Under the pieces are notes generated by a model. The model worked only from the letters and a program-made list of their open reading frames with translations, was not told where the DNA came from and did no database searches. Made by a program: the position numbers and the translations under genes. This document shows positions 10,569 to 19,814 of a DNA stretch of 64,000 bases, piece after piece. Position 1 is the first letter of the stretch. Each line of letters begins with the position of its first letter. The DNA is from an uncultured bacterium (GTDB lineage: Bacteria; Bacteroidota; Bacteroidia; Bacteroidales; Bacteroidaceae): assembly GCA_945869305.1 (NCBI GenBank), contig CAMBOH010000001.1, positions 1 through 64,000 of the forward strand. Direction: 5' to 3'.

Positions 10569-10652
10569 AGTCGCAGGCTCAGAAGTTCCTGTCCCAGGCT
10601 TAGAAGTTCCAGTCGCAGGCTCAGAAAATCCTGTCCCGGGCTTAGGAGCGAC
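10569..10652. repeat. Tandem repeat family C, 21-bp period (4 units, alternating A/B types)
   Basis: AGTCGCAGGCTCAGAAGTTCC / TGTCCCAGGCTTAGAAGTTCC / AGTCGCAGGCTCAGAAAATCC / TGTCCCGGGCTTAGGAGCGAC starting at 10569, 10590, 10611, 10632. Confidence 0.95.
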
Positions 10653-10669
10653 AGCGTCAGGCACACGAA

Positions 10670-10708
10670 AAAAGGAAGAAGGCCCGACGTGTGGGCCTTC
10701 TTCCTTTT
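10670..10708 (-). terminator. Rho-independent terminator-like hairpin
   Basis: Perfect 16-bp stem AAAAGGAAGAAGGCCC / GGGCCTTCTTCCTTTT, 7-nt loop; run of six T on the - strand. Confidence 0.8.
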
Positions 10709-10950
10709 CCTGATGCAAAGATAAGCATAGGAGCCTAAAACTCCAAATCCGCGTGGACGGCGTTAACATTCCAGGTCTCCCCTTCCGTGCCGCGGTCCGT
10801 AGAGGGTGCTGGCAGTAGGCTTGTGTGTTCGTCGGGCGGCAAGTTCTCCGCCGCGGCACGCGGCAGCACGGCGGCATCCGTATACCCATCCCTCGGGAGC
10901 TGGTGGATTTGCCGCCCTCCTCTCCTACTCTACCCTTGTATGCCAAAAGG

Positions 10951-10990
10951 CTGCGCCCCTCCCGATTGCGAGCAATCGGGAGGGGCGCAG
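10951..10990 (-). terminator. Strong hairpin downstream of the C1-type peptidase gene
   Basis: 18-bp perfect inverted repeat CTGCGCCCCTCCCGATTG-cgag-CAATCGGGAGGGGCGCAG; followed by TTTT on the - strand. Confidence 0.65.
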
Positions 10991-11041
10991 GTCATTTCGG
11001 CCGCCTTTGGCACTCTGGGGTACGTCACAGGGGGCGTCACG

Positions 11042-12445
11042 CTACTCTTCGCCCGCAAAGAGGGGATCCCAGGCGGGAAGCCTGACAGGCTCCTGCTCCA
11101 TGAGGCGGAGCGTCGCGGCGGGCACGTACTTGCGGTCGACAACAAGGCGGAACATGTACTCGTCGAACCATTCGTCGGTCATGATGAGGTGGCCGTGGTG
11201 GCCGCTGGTGGGGCCCCATGAGTTCTCTACCATCCATTTGCGGGGACGGCCCTCCTTGTCGAGGTCGACGGCCATGAGGGTCATGGCATGGGAGGAGGCA
11301 GAGGCGAAGGTGGAGATGCGCTCGGCCTTGTTCATGGGGAAGTCGGTCGAGAAGAGGGAGGCATAGTCGTAGTTGCGCAGCGAGAGGATGCCGCTCTTGG
11401 AGTCGAGGAACTTGCCCACGTCACAGGAGAAATACATCATCGTCGAGTCGCAGATGGAGGCTATGGCGAGGGGCTTGATCTCGTCCATGGGGAGGTTGAG
11501 GTAGGTCCACTGCGCACCGTCGTAACTGTGGCGGTCGAGGTCGATGGTGTAGGTCTTGTGGTAAGGGCGGGAGGGGTCATTCATTACCATGATGTAACCG
11601 CCGCGGAGGTCCTTGCCGATGTATTCGTTGTAGAACGAGAGCGGGGTGTATTCCTTGGTCTCGCCCAGGGGCTTTCCGTCGGCGTTGCGCAGGGTCCAGG
11701 TGAACTGCTGCACGGGTTCGCCGAGGCAGACGGCCAGAATGCGGTAGACAGTGGCGAGCATCTCGGTCTTGCGCTTTTGGAGGACGGCGGGTTTTTCGCC
11801 CTTGGCGGCGGCGCGGCGCAGGGTGAGTCCGTACTCGCGGAGCTTGAGCGAGAGGATGGAGGCCATGCGTGAGGTGTTGTTGGCACTGTAGCTCTCGGGC
11901 ATGACCTCGGCGGGCACAAGGCCGTACTTCGTCACGACGTCGATGACACCGCAGAAGGTGCCGCCGTCGGAGAGCGGGTTCTTGAAGAGCCACTCGACGA
12001 GCTGGTCGTCCATGGGCTTGGCGGCATTGTCGATGACGGCCTGGAGGAAGAGGTTGGCCTTTTCGAGCTGGTCGTAGAAGAAGCAGTAGCTCTGGGAGAA
12101 CTGGAACTCGCCGAGGCCGTGCTCACGGATCATCTCGGCACGCATGACGTTGAGGCCGGTGAAGAGCCAGCAGCGGCCGGAGCTGTGCTGGTCGGTGATG
12201 CCCTTGGAGGGCACGCGATGGGAGAAGTAGGTGTCGCTGGCATCGGGGTTGGCAGGGTTGGCAGCGAGCTGGTTGATGGAGGTTCCGGCCAGGGCGTTGC
12301 GCAGGGCTGTGGCGTTCTGGTCGGCGGGCTGCGCCTTGCGGATTTCTTGGAGCATCTCGGGGGTGATGCCACCCTTGCCCACATTCTGCGCGCAAAGCAG
12401 CGCAGCGGGTGCGGCGAGGAGGAGGGTGAGGAGAATCTTTTTCAT
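11042..12445 (-). CDS. Secreted C1-family peptidase (aminopeptidase C / bleomycin hydrolase-like)
   Basis: MKKILLTLLLAAPAALLCAQNVGKGGITPEM...VPSKGITDQHSSGRCWLFTGLNVMRAEMI...HAMTLMAVDLD...RKWMVENSWGPTSGHHG: Cys, His and Asn catalytic motifs. Confidence 0.9.
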   Translation of the reverse strand: MKKILLTLLLAAPAALLCAQNVGKGGITPEMLQEIRKAQPADQNATALRNALAGTSINQLAANPANPDASDTYFSHRVPSKGITDQHSSGRCWLFTGLNVMRAEMIREHGLGEFQFSQSYCFFYDQLEKANLFLQAVIDNAAKPMDDQLVEWLFKNPLSDGGTFCGVIDVVTKYGLVPAEVMPESYSANNTSRMASILSLKLREYGLTLRRAAAKGEKPAVLQKRKTEMLATVYRILAVCLGEPVQQFTWTLRNADGKPLGETKEYTPLSFYNEYIGKDLRGGYIMVMNDPSRPYHKTYTIDLDRHSYDGAQWTYLNLPMDEIKPLAIASICDSTMMYFSCDVGKFLDSKSGILSLRNYDYASLFSTDFPMNKAERISTFASASSHAMTLMAVDLDKEGRPRKWMVENSWGPTSGHHGHLIMTDEWFDEYMFRLVVDRKYVPAATLRLMEQEPVRLPAWDPLFAGEE

Positions 12446-12474
12446 GATGAGAGGGTTGAAAAACGTTGGTTGGT

Positions 12475-13431
12475 CTAAGGGTGAACTCCCAGCGGTTGGC
12501 AGGCAGGATGCCTGCGCTCCCAGTAGCGGGAGGCAAGGAGGTAGAAGAGGACGGCCGAAATCCAGCCGCCGAGCACGTCGACGAGGTAGTGCGCCTGGAT
12601 GTAGACGGTGGCGCAACACAGGAGGACGTAGAAGGGCAGGGCGGCGAGACAGAGCCACCGGCGGTCGTTCCAGAGGAGGATGAGGAGGACCGTGCTCATG
12701 CCCACGTGTGAAGAAGGGAAGGCAGCCGTGGGTCTTTCGCCTGAGGCCTGGGTAGCCTCGACAAGGTCGTGGAAGAAGCCCGAAGGGCCAGGGCCGGGCG
12801 CGAGTTCGGTGTGGTAGCGGAAGTAGTCGCCGAGCTGGGGGTAATGGCCCTGCAGGATGAGGTCCTGGCCCACGGCATGGAAGTAGTACTGCGGTCCGGC
12901 TACAGGCAGGAAGAGGTAGATGGTGTAATAGAGGAAGAAGCAGGCGAGGACGGTGAAGGCCGTTCGCGCGAAACGCCCGCTGTGGCCGAAGAGGGGGGAG
13001 AGGACGGTGAGGGCGATGAGGGGATAGTAGGCGAAGTAGCCCAGGTTGAACAGTTCGCTCCAGAGCTTCTGGGACAGGCACTGGGAGAAGCTGATGGCGG
13101 GCTGGCAGCCGAAGAGCCAGGCGTCGGCAGCGGCAAAGAGGTGGTCGAGGTTGGGGAAGAGTTGGCAGAACTCATAGGTGTCGGGATACCAGTAGCCCAG
13201 CAGGGTGAGGGGATAGAGTTGGCGCAGCAGGAGGGTGGGGTTGCAGGGCCTGAGACAGTATATAAGGAACATCAGTGCCATGCCCGCCACGACAAGGGCG
13301 CGGCCAGTGAGCAGGCGCAAGGGGTCGGCCATGTCGCGCCACAGCAGGAGGATGAGCAGGGAGGTGAAGAGGGTATAGGCGAGGGTGATCCACTCGACAG
13401 GCAATAACTTTTGGCGTAAGGCGAATTTCAT
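12475..13431 (-). CDS. PAP2-family phosphatase (inositol phosphorylceramide synthase-like)
   Basis: MKFALRQKLLPVEWITLAYTLFTSLLILLLWRD...AAFPSSHVGMSTVLLILL...YIQAHYLVDVLGGWISAVL. Confidence 0.85.
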   Translation of the reverse strand: MKFALRQKLLPVEWITLAYTLFTSLLILLLWRDMADPLRLLTGRALVVAGMALMFLIYCLRPCNPTLLLRQLYPLTLLGYWYPDTYEFCQLFPNLDHLFAAADAWLFGCQPAISFSQCLSQKLWSELFNLGYFAYYPLIALTVLSPLFGHSGRFARTAFTVLACFFLYYTIYLFLPVAGPQYYFHAVGQDLILQGHYPQLGDYFRYHTELAPGPGPSGFFHDLVEATQASGERPTAAFPSSHVGMSTVLLILLWNDRRWLCLAALPFYVLLCCATVYIQAHYLVDVLGGWISAVLFYLLASRYWERRHPACQPLGVHP

Positions 13432-13483
13432 TGTCAGGGTTGAAGAGTTTGGATGTGAGCTTTGCGGGCAGCGGTGTTCTCCA

Positions 13484-14496
13484 TCAGAGCCATCCTGCCT
13501 CGCGATACCACCCGATGGTGGCGCGTACGCCGCGCGACAGCGGCCACTGCGGACAGTAGCCGAGGTCACGCTGTGCGGCGGTGATGTCGCACTGCCAGTT
13601 GCGCTGCCGCATGATGCGGTATTTGTCCAGGTTGAGCGTGGAGGTGCGGCGGAGCAGGGCTGCCGTCTTGCCGGCGACGAGACAGGAAATCCACAGCACG
13701 CAGAGGGGCGCCACGATGTGGAGCACGCGCTTTATGCCCAGCTCCTTCTGCACGAGGTCGCTGAAGGCACGGCTGGTGTAGCTGTGACCGTCGGAGAGCG
13801 GATAGACACTGCCGCGCGAGCCGTTGGTGAGGGCGAGGTAGGCAGCTTCGACAAGGTCGGCCACATAGATGAAGCTGAGCACCTGGGGCTTGAATCCTAC
13901 CGCAAAGTCGACGTGGCGGCTGATGCTGCGGGCCATGAGGTAGTAGTCACGTTCGCGCGGGCCGTAGACTCCGGTGGGACGGAGCACGACGTAGTTGAGG
14001 TCGGGTATGTCGCGCAGGTACTGTTCGGCCAGCAGCTTGGAGCGGCCGTAGGCTGTGTTGGGCAGGGGCGTGTCGGCTTCGCTGATGGGGCGGAAGTCAA
14101 TTTCGTGGACAGGTCCGCAGACGCTGAGCGAACTGATGAAGACGAAGCGTCCGCCGGGGCGCAGAGCCTGGGTTTCGAGTAGGGTGAGGGCGAGGCGCAG
14201 GGTGCCTTCGGCGTTGGTGCGGTCGAAGTCAGCGGCACGGCGGCACTTGGTGGCTCCCGCGGCATGGATGACGTAGTCAAAGGGTTCGTGGCCAGCCACG
14301 TGGTCCGTCAGTTGTCCCTTCAGCCTGTCGTCGCTGCTGAGGTCCAGCTCGATGAAGCGGATGCGCGGGTCGCGCAGATAACGTCGGCTGCTGGTTGGGC
14401 GCACGGCGGCCCAGACCTCCGCATTGAGCTCCAGGCCGTGTTCGACGAGGAAACTGCCGATGAAGCCCGATGCACCGGTGATGAGTATTTTAGGCA
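13484..14496 (-). CDS. NAD-dependent epimerase/dehydratase
   Basis: MPKILITGASGFIGSFLVEHGLE...YGRSKLLAEQYL: Rossmann GxxGxxG and YxxxK. Confidence 0.9.
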
Positions 14497-14570
14497 TTCT
14501 GATAAACTTTGTTTCAACGATATACCTCCGACGCTCCTTGGGGACGGAGCGAAGCGAGGGTCCCGGCCCG

Positions 14571-16418
14571 TCACAGCTCGCCGAGTGCATCATAGGCCGT
14601 CTGGAGGAAGACTTTGGCAGCCTGGCTGCGGCGGGGCGACGGATGGGGAGATTCGCGGAAGGTGCTGACGGGACGCGTGAGCAGATTGAGCACGGTAATG
14701 CCGGTCTCGTCCATGAAGTAGATGCCTTCGCTCCAGGCGTGGACAGCCGAAGGGTGGGTGTAGGTGCGGCTCAGTATGTCGCGGCTGAAGCCGAAGTCAT
14801 CGTGCGGCAGGCCCAGCTGGCCGAGCAGGGTGGCGGGGAGGTCGGTCTGGTTGCAGAGCGTTTCGATGCGCCGGGGCTGCCTGATGGCCCCTCCGGTCCA
14901 GATCATGGGTATGTGGGACTTGCGCTCATCGGCATCGGTCAGGGAGTCGGGGTAGGGTATGCCGTGGTCAGGCAGGAGGATGACCAGTGTGTTGTCCCAC
15001 CAGGGAGACTGGCGCAGGCGGTCGATGAAGCGGCCTATACAGTCGTCGAGGTAGGCCATGGCGTTGGCCCGCTCGTCGCCGGCAATGCGCTGGTAGGGCA
15101 CCTTCCAGGGCTCGTGGCTGGAGAGGGTGAGAAAGCCCGTGTGCCAGGGCTTGCCTTCAGGGTAGCGGCTGATGCGGGCATAGAGTGTGTCGAAGGCGAT
15201 GTGGTCGGTCACGCCCCAGTCGTGCGTGCGGCGCACGGAGGCGGGAAACGAAGTGTCGCCCAGGGTGCGCTCATAGCCTGTGGCGAGCAGGTAGCCGTTG
15301 GTGTTGGTGAAGTTGATGTCGCCGCCATAGAGAAACTCGGTGGCGTAGCCCGCCTGTCGGAGTGAGGACGCGATGGAGGGCAGGTGGCCGTACTTGCCAG
15401 GCAGCTTCATGACACTCACGTCGGGGAAGGCTGGGAATCCGCTCAGGGTGCAGAGGGTGCCGCGGTCGGTGCGGAAGGAGTTGGCATAACACTGCGTGAA
15501 GACGACCCCTTCGGCTGCCAGCCGGTTGAGGCAGGGCGTGACGGCAGGATTGCTGGCGGAGTCGACGGCATGGACGAAGGTGCCGCCGCAGCCTTCCATG
15601 AGCACGATCAGGACGTTGGGCCGTGGGGTGCGGAGCAGGGTGTCGGGCTGCAGGCTTTCGGTGTTGTAGTGGAGCGTGGCGAAGAGGCGTGCCCGTTCGT
15701 CTTCGCTGAAGAAGTCGCATTCGTCCTGGAAGTTGCGCGTTTTCTGTAAAGAGGCCATGACGCTGAACAGGGGGTTGACGGCTGCATGGTTGAGAAAGGG
15801 GCGGTCAGTCCAGTAAGCCATGCCCACGTTGGCAGTGCTCTTGCCCACGCCGCCGCGGATGGCCAGAAACAGCAGGCCGCCCAGCAAGACCCACAGCGAA
15901 GTAGCCCACCGGCGGTGAAGGCAGGGGGGCAGGGTAGGGGGCACGATGTTGCGCAGCAGGGCGTAGATGACAGCTGCGGCCAGCACGGTGGCCAGCACGG
16001 TCCACATGGCATAGTTCATCGACACGCTGGCCAGTGCTCCGCCCGGTTGCGACACGTAGTTCCAGATGGTGCCGTCGAGCTTGATGCCCCAAAAGCCATA
16101 CAGACAGGCGTCGGCCACCAGGGTGAGCGACACGGTCGCGGCCACCAGGCCGACATAGGCGCGGTAGACGATGCGCAGGCCGCGCAGCCTGAACCAGAGG
16201 CTCAGGCCGAGCAGGAGCCAGAGAGGTGCTGTGGCATAGCCCGCTGTGGCAAGGTCGAGGGGCAGTCCGTGCCATACGATGTGTGCCAGCTCGGCGGCCG
16301 ACACTTCGCCGCGCACCGTTGCCGGCTGTACGTATATGAAGCAAGGCTTGGCCAGCATGAACAGCAGGACAATTGCTCCGTAGAAGCAGGCCAGCGTGGC
16401 TGTACGAATGGGCTTCAT
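14571..16418 (-). CDS. LTA synthase-like sulfatase-family membrane protein
   Basis: N-terminal TM helices, then RPNVLIVLMEGCGGTF...YANSFRTDRGTLCTLSGFPAFP...LVILLPDHGIPYPD. Confidence 0.88.
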   Translation of the reverse strand: MKPIRTATLACFYGAIVLLFMLAKPCFIYVQPATVRGEVSAAELAHIVWHGLPLDLATAGYATAPLWLLLGLSLWFRLRGLRIVYRAYVGLVAATVSLTLVADACLYGFWGIKLDGTIWNYVSQPGGALASVSMNYAMWTVLATVLAAAVIYALLRNIVPPTLPPCLHRRWATSLWVLLGGLLFLAIRGGVGKSTANVGMAYWTDRPFLNHAAVNPLFSVMASLQKTRNFQDECDFFSEDERARLFATLHYNTESLQPDTLLRTPRPNVLIVLMEGCGGTFVHAVDSASNPAVTPCLNRLAAEGVVFTQCYANSFRTDRGTLCTLSGFPAFPDVSVMKLPGKYGHLPSIASSLRQAGYATEFLYGGDINFTNTNGYLLATGYERTLGDTSFPASVRRTHDWGVTDHIAFDTLYARISRYPEGKPWHTGFLTLSSHEPWKVPYQRIAGDERANAMAYLDDCIGRFIDRLRQSPWWDNTLVILLPDHGIPYPDSLTDADERKSHIPMIWTGGAIRQPRRIETLCNQTDLPATLLGQLGLPHDDFGFSRDILSRTYTHPSAVHAWSEGIYFMDETGITVLNLLTRPVSTFRESPHPSPRRSQAAKVFLQTAYDALGEL

Positions 16419-16462
16419 AGATTGGGGTTGGAGAGATGATGGAATAGACTTTTCCAGAGACG

Positions 16463-18298
16463 CTACAGCTGCTGCATGTCATTCAGCCGTTTGTAGTAGC
16501 CTCCCTGTCTGAGCAGTTCTTCGTGGGTGCCGCGCTCCACGATGCTGCCTTCATAGAGCACGCAGATTTCGTCGGCGTGCTTGATGGTCGAGAGGCGGTG
16601 GGCAATGGCGATGGTGGTTCGCGTCTTCATGAGCCTTTCGAGGGCTTCCTGCACGAGGCGTTCGCTCTCTGTGTCAAGGGCCGAGGTGGCTTCGTCCAGA
16701 ATGAGTATGGCGGGGTTCTTCAGCACGGCGCGAGCGATTGACACCCTTTGTCGCTGGCCTCCCGAGAGGCGGCAGCCGCGGTCGCCCACCTTGGTGTCGT
16801 AGCCGTGTTCGCTCTCCATGATGAAGTCGTGGGCATTGGCAATCTTGGCAGCCTCGATGACCTCCTCCATGGTGGCGTGCTCCACGCCGAAGGTGATGTT
16901 GTTGTAGAAGGAGTCGTTGAAGAGTATGGCCTCCTGGTTGACATTGCCTATCAGCGCGCGAAGGTCGGACAGGGCCAGCGACTTGACGTTCTTTCCGTCA
17001 ATCATGATTTCTCCTCCCGTCACGTCGTGATAGCGTGGCAGCAGGTCGACGAGCGTAGACTTGCCCGAGCCGCTCTGTCCCACCAGCGCGATGGTCTGTC
17101 CGCGCCGCACGGTGAGGTTGACACCTGTGAGCACGGGTGTGGAGCCGTTGTAGGAGAAGCTGACGTTGCGGAACTCGATGCGGTCGTTCAGTCCGTCAAT
17201 GTGTTCGGGGCAGCTGACCTCACCGATGGGGTTGACGGCATTCAGAATCTTGTTGACGCGCTCGACCGAGGCCATGCCCTTCGGGATGCTGTAGGAGGCC
17301 TTTGAGAAGTCCTTCAGCGGCTGGATGATGCTGTAAAGGATGACCATGTAGAAGATGAAGGTGGGCGCATCGATGGGTGAGTGGTCGGAGAAGATGAGCG
17401 TGCCGCCGTACCAGAGCACGAGCACAATGAGGGCCGTGCCCAGGAATTCGCTCACGGGATGGGCCGAAGCCTGCCTCACGGCCACCCGGCTTGAGGCATT
17501 CCGGTAGTCATTGGTGCAGCGGTCGAAGCGGTCGGTCATCTTATGTTCGGCGGTGAAAGCCTTGACAATGCGCATGCCGCCCAGCGTTTCTTCGAGTTGC
17601 GCCATGATTTCGCTCCATTTGTTTTGCGCGTCGAGGCTCTGGTGCTTCAGTTTGCGCCCGATGCGTCCCATCATCCACCCCATCAGCGGCAGGACCACGA
17701 GGGTGAAGAGAGTGAGCTGCCACGACACGTAAATCAGTACGCCAAAGTAGCAGATGAGCAGGATGGGGTTCTTGATGATCATTTCGAGCGAGCCGGTGAT
17801 GGACGTTTCGATTTCGTTCACGTCGCCGCTCATGCGTGCGATGATGTCGCCCTTGCGTTCGTCGGAGAAGAAGGAGAGAGGCAGGCGGGTTATTTTATGG
17901 TACACCCGTGAGCGTATGTCGCGCACGATGCCTGTGCGCAGCGGCACCATGATGGCCACTGAGGCAAAGTAGCAGCTGGTCTTGAGCAGTGTGGCCGTGA
18001 CCAGAAACAGGCCGATGAACAGCAGGGCCGTGGCTGCGCCGTACTCGTCCATCAGCTCGGTGGTGTACCAGTACATGTTGTTGATGGCGATGTCCTTTAT
18101 GCTCATGCCGGCCGCCGACCAGGGTATGAACTCATAGCGGTTCTGGTCAATGCCGAAGAGCATTTGCAGCATCGGAATGATGGATACAAAGGAGAATACA
18201 TTCAGCACCGCCGACAGCAGATTGAATATCAGCGAGCCGACGAGATATAGCTTGTAGGGTTTGACATACTGCCGCATGACGCGCAGAAACTCTTTCAT
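16463..18298 (-). CDS. ABC transporter ATP-binding/permease protein (MsbA-like)
   Basis: ABC membrane domain plus Walker A GQSGSGKST, signature LSGGQRQRVSIARA, Walker B ILILDEATSALD. Confidence 0.92.
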   Translation of the reverse strand: MKEFLRVMRQYVKPYKLYLVGSLIFNLLSAVLNVFSFVSIIPMLQMLFGIDQNRYEFIPWSAAGMSIKDIAINNMYWYTTELMDEYGAATALLFIGLFLVTATLLKTSCYFASVAIMVPLRTGIVRDIRSRVYHKITRLPLSFFSDERKGDIIARMSGDVNEIETSITGSLEMIIKNPILLICYFGVLIYVSWQLTLFTLVVLPLMGWMMGRIGRKLKHQSLDAQNKWSEIMAQLEETLGGMRIVKAFTAEHKMTDRFDRCTNDYRNASSRVAVRQASAHPVSEFLGTALIVLVLWYGGTLIFSDHSPIDAPTFIFYMVILYSIIQPLKDFSKASYSIPKGMASVERVNKILNAVNPIGEVSCPEHIDGLNDRIEFRNVSFSYNGSTPVLTGVNLTVRRGQTIALVGQSGSGKSTLVDLLPRYHDVTGGEIMIDGKNVKSLALSDLRALIGNVNQEAILFNDSFYNNITFGVEHATMEEVIEAAKIANAHDFIMESEHGYDTKVGDRGCRLSGGQRQRVSIARAVLKNPAILILDEATSALDTESERLVQEALERLMKTRTTIAIAHRLSTIKHADEICVLYEGSIVERGTHEELLRQGGYYKRLNDMQQL

Positions 18299-18339
18299 GT
18301 CGGACCGAGTATTTACGTTGGTTAATAAAGATTGCGGGG

Positions 18340-18347
18340 CAAAGATA
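18340..18347 (-). promoter_or_regulatory. -7 box TATCTTTG upstream of the ABC transporter gene
   Basis: CAAAGATA on + strand, about 42 nt upstream of the start. Confidence 0.55.
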
Positions 18348-18507
18348 GTGTTTTTTAGGTTGAGAAGTCTAAAAGTTTGTCATATACTGCGGCAAGCCCT
18401 TCCTCTTAGGCCATCATTTCCACGCCACGGTCCACCACGCAGACCTTCTGGGGCGTGGTGTGCCCGATGCGTCTGTCGACGTCCACCGGGACATACTTAC
18501 TATCAAA

Positions 18508-18593
18508 AGGAGATATACTTCGATGGCGACAGGAGATATACTTCGATGGCGATAGGAGATATACTTCGATGGCAATAGGAGATATACTGCTCC
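18508..18593 (-). repeat. Tandem repeat family A, 23-bp period (locus 1)
   Basis: On + strand AGGAGATATACTTCGATGGCGAY units start at 18508, 18531, 18554, 18577 (last partial). On - strand the unit is GAAGTATATCTCCTATCGCCATC. Confidence 0.95.
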
Positions 18594-18596
18594 AAG

Positions 18597-18634
18597 AAGA
18601 GGGGCGTAGCCACACGTCTGGCTACGCCCCTCTT
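18597..18634 (-). terminator. Hairpin terminator downstream of the btuG-like gene
   Basis: 16-bp perfect stem AAGAGGGGCGTAGCCA / TGGCTACGCCCCTCTT, loop CACGTC. Confidence 0.75.
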
Positions 18635-18674
18635 GCAGGTTGTCGGAATGAAAGTGTGAGAGCCGGCGGTGTGC

Positions 18675-19757
18675 TTATAGGAACACCACGCCGAAGGGGT
18701 GGATGCCCACCTCGAAGCGGTGGAGCAGTCCGCCTGTAGGCAGCAGCTGGTAGACGTAGCCTGTCTTGTCGTAGTCGAGCGGGCCTTTGTCAGAGCAGAT
18801 GTAGATGTTTCCCGTGGCGGGTTCCACATCGATGGCCGTGGGCATGCCCGGCGTGGCTTCGGCGGCCAAGGCGATGTCGGTGCGCGTGTCCGTCAGTGTG
18901 TTTATGCGGAAGAGGCTCACGGAGCTGGTGTTGCTGGTGTAGTCAGCCTGCGCGTCGATGACATAGAGGCAGTCGTCGGAGAGCGTGAAGATCGAACCGT
19001 TGCAGTAGTCCGTGACCGTGCCGTCGGTAGCGATTTTCTGAACCTTGGGCAGCACATCGTAGTAGTTGCCGCGCGAGAGCACGAAGACCTCGCCCTTCGA
19101 GTTGGCAGACAAGGCGCCGGGGTTGAGGCCCACCTCAATGTATTTCAGCAGGCTGAGGCTTTCGGCGTGGATTACAGCCACCTTCTTGCCGTCGGCATAA
19201 CCGTTGGCATAGTTGTAGCCGTCGCTGATGCTCACATAGACCTCCTTGCCCGATGCCGCCAGACCAGCAGGGTTGGGCCCCACGGCAACAGGCTCGGAGG
19301 GCGTGAAAGTGAGTGTGTCGATGCGCGTTACATAACCGTCGTTGCCGGCCACGAACACGTAGCCCGCTGCGCCACACACGGCTTCGGGCTCGTTCACACG
19401 CAGCTGCGCCTCAATCTGCAGTGACGAGGCATTGAGCACCCACAGCAGGTTGGAGCCGAACACGGGCACGTAGATGCGGCTGCCGTAGCGCACGGCTTGC
19501 TGCGGAGAGTCGCCCAGCGACTGACGGTTGGCGGCATAGAATGCGTCCGGGGCGGTGTTTCCCACCATGAGGTAGATGCAGTCCATGCTGCCCGACACAC
19601 CGCCGTACATGTTTCCCTGGTTCACCACATAGGCCGAGGGACCGTAGTTGGGGGGGGTGGGGTCGATGATGAGGTCAGGTTCATCGTCATCGGAACAGGC
19701 CGCGAAACCGGCCGAAAGCAGCAGCACGCAGGCTGCCAGTTTGAAGTGTTTGAGCAT
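18675..19757 (-). CDS. Beta-propeller surface lipoprotein (YncE/DUF5074-like), candidate BtuG-type cobalamin-binding protein
   Basis: MLKHFKLAACVLLLSAGFAACSDDDEPD lipobox; propeller-like repeats (GSRIYVPVFGSNLLWVLNASSL, GKEVYVSISDGYNYANG); directly follows a TonB receptor controlled by a cobalamin riboswitch. Confidence 0.75.
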   Translation of the reverse strand: MLKHFKLAACVLLLSAGFAACSDDDEPDLIIDPTPPNYGPSAYVVNQGNMYGGVSGSMDCIYLMVGNTAPDAFYAANRQSLGDSPQQAVRYGSRIYVPVFGSNLLWVLNASSLQIEAQLRVNEPEAVCGAAGYVFVAGNDGYVTRIDTLTFTPSEPVAVGPNPAGLAASGKEVYVSISDGYNYANGYADGKKVAVIHAESLSLLKYIEVGLNPGALSANSKGEVFVLSRGNYYDVLPKVQKIATDGTVTDYCNGSIFTLSDDCLYVIDAQADYTSNTSSVSLFRINTLTDTRTDIALAAEATPGMPTAIDVEPATGNIYICSDKGPLDYDKTGYVYQLLPTGGLLHRFEVGIHPFGVVFL

Positions 19758-19814
19758 AGTGAATGTATTTTATGAAAGACAATAATCAGGGTAGGGGAGG
19801 CAGGTGCCGCCGCG

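Noticed and set aside
11042-13081. 679-aa ORF with long Pro/Arg-rich N-terminus
   Set aside because: The upstream part overlaps the PAP2 gene in another frame; the real start with a signal peptide is ATG 12445.
18508-18593. CRISPR array or coding repeat
   Set aside because: No spacers, and the 23-bp period breaks reading frame; treated as an intergenic tandem repeat.
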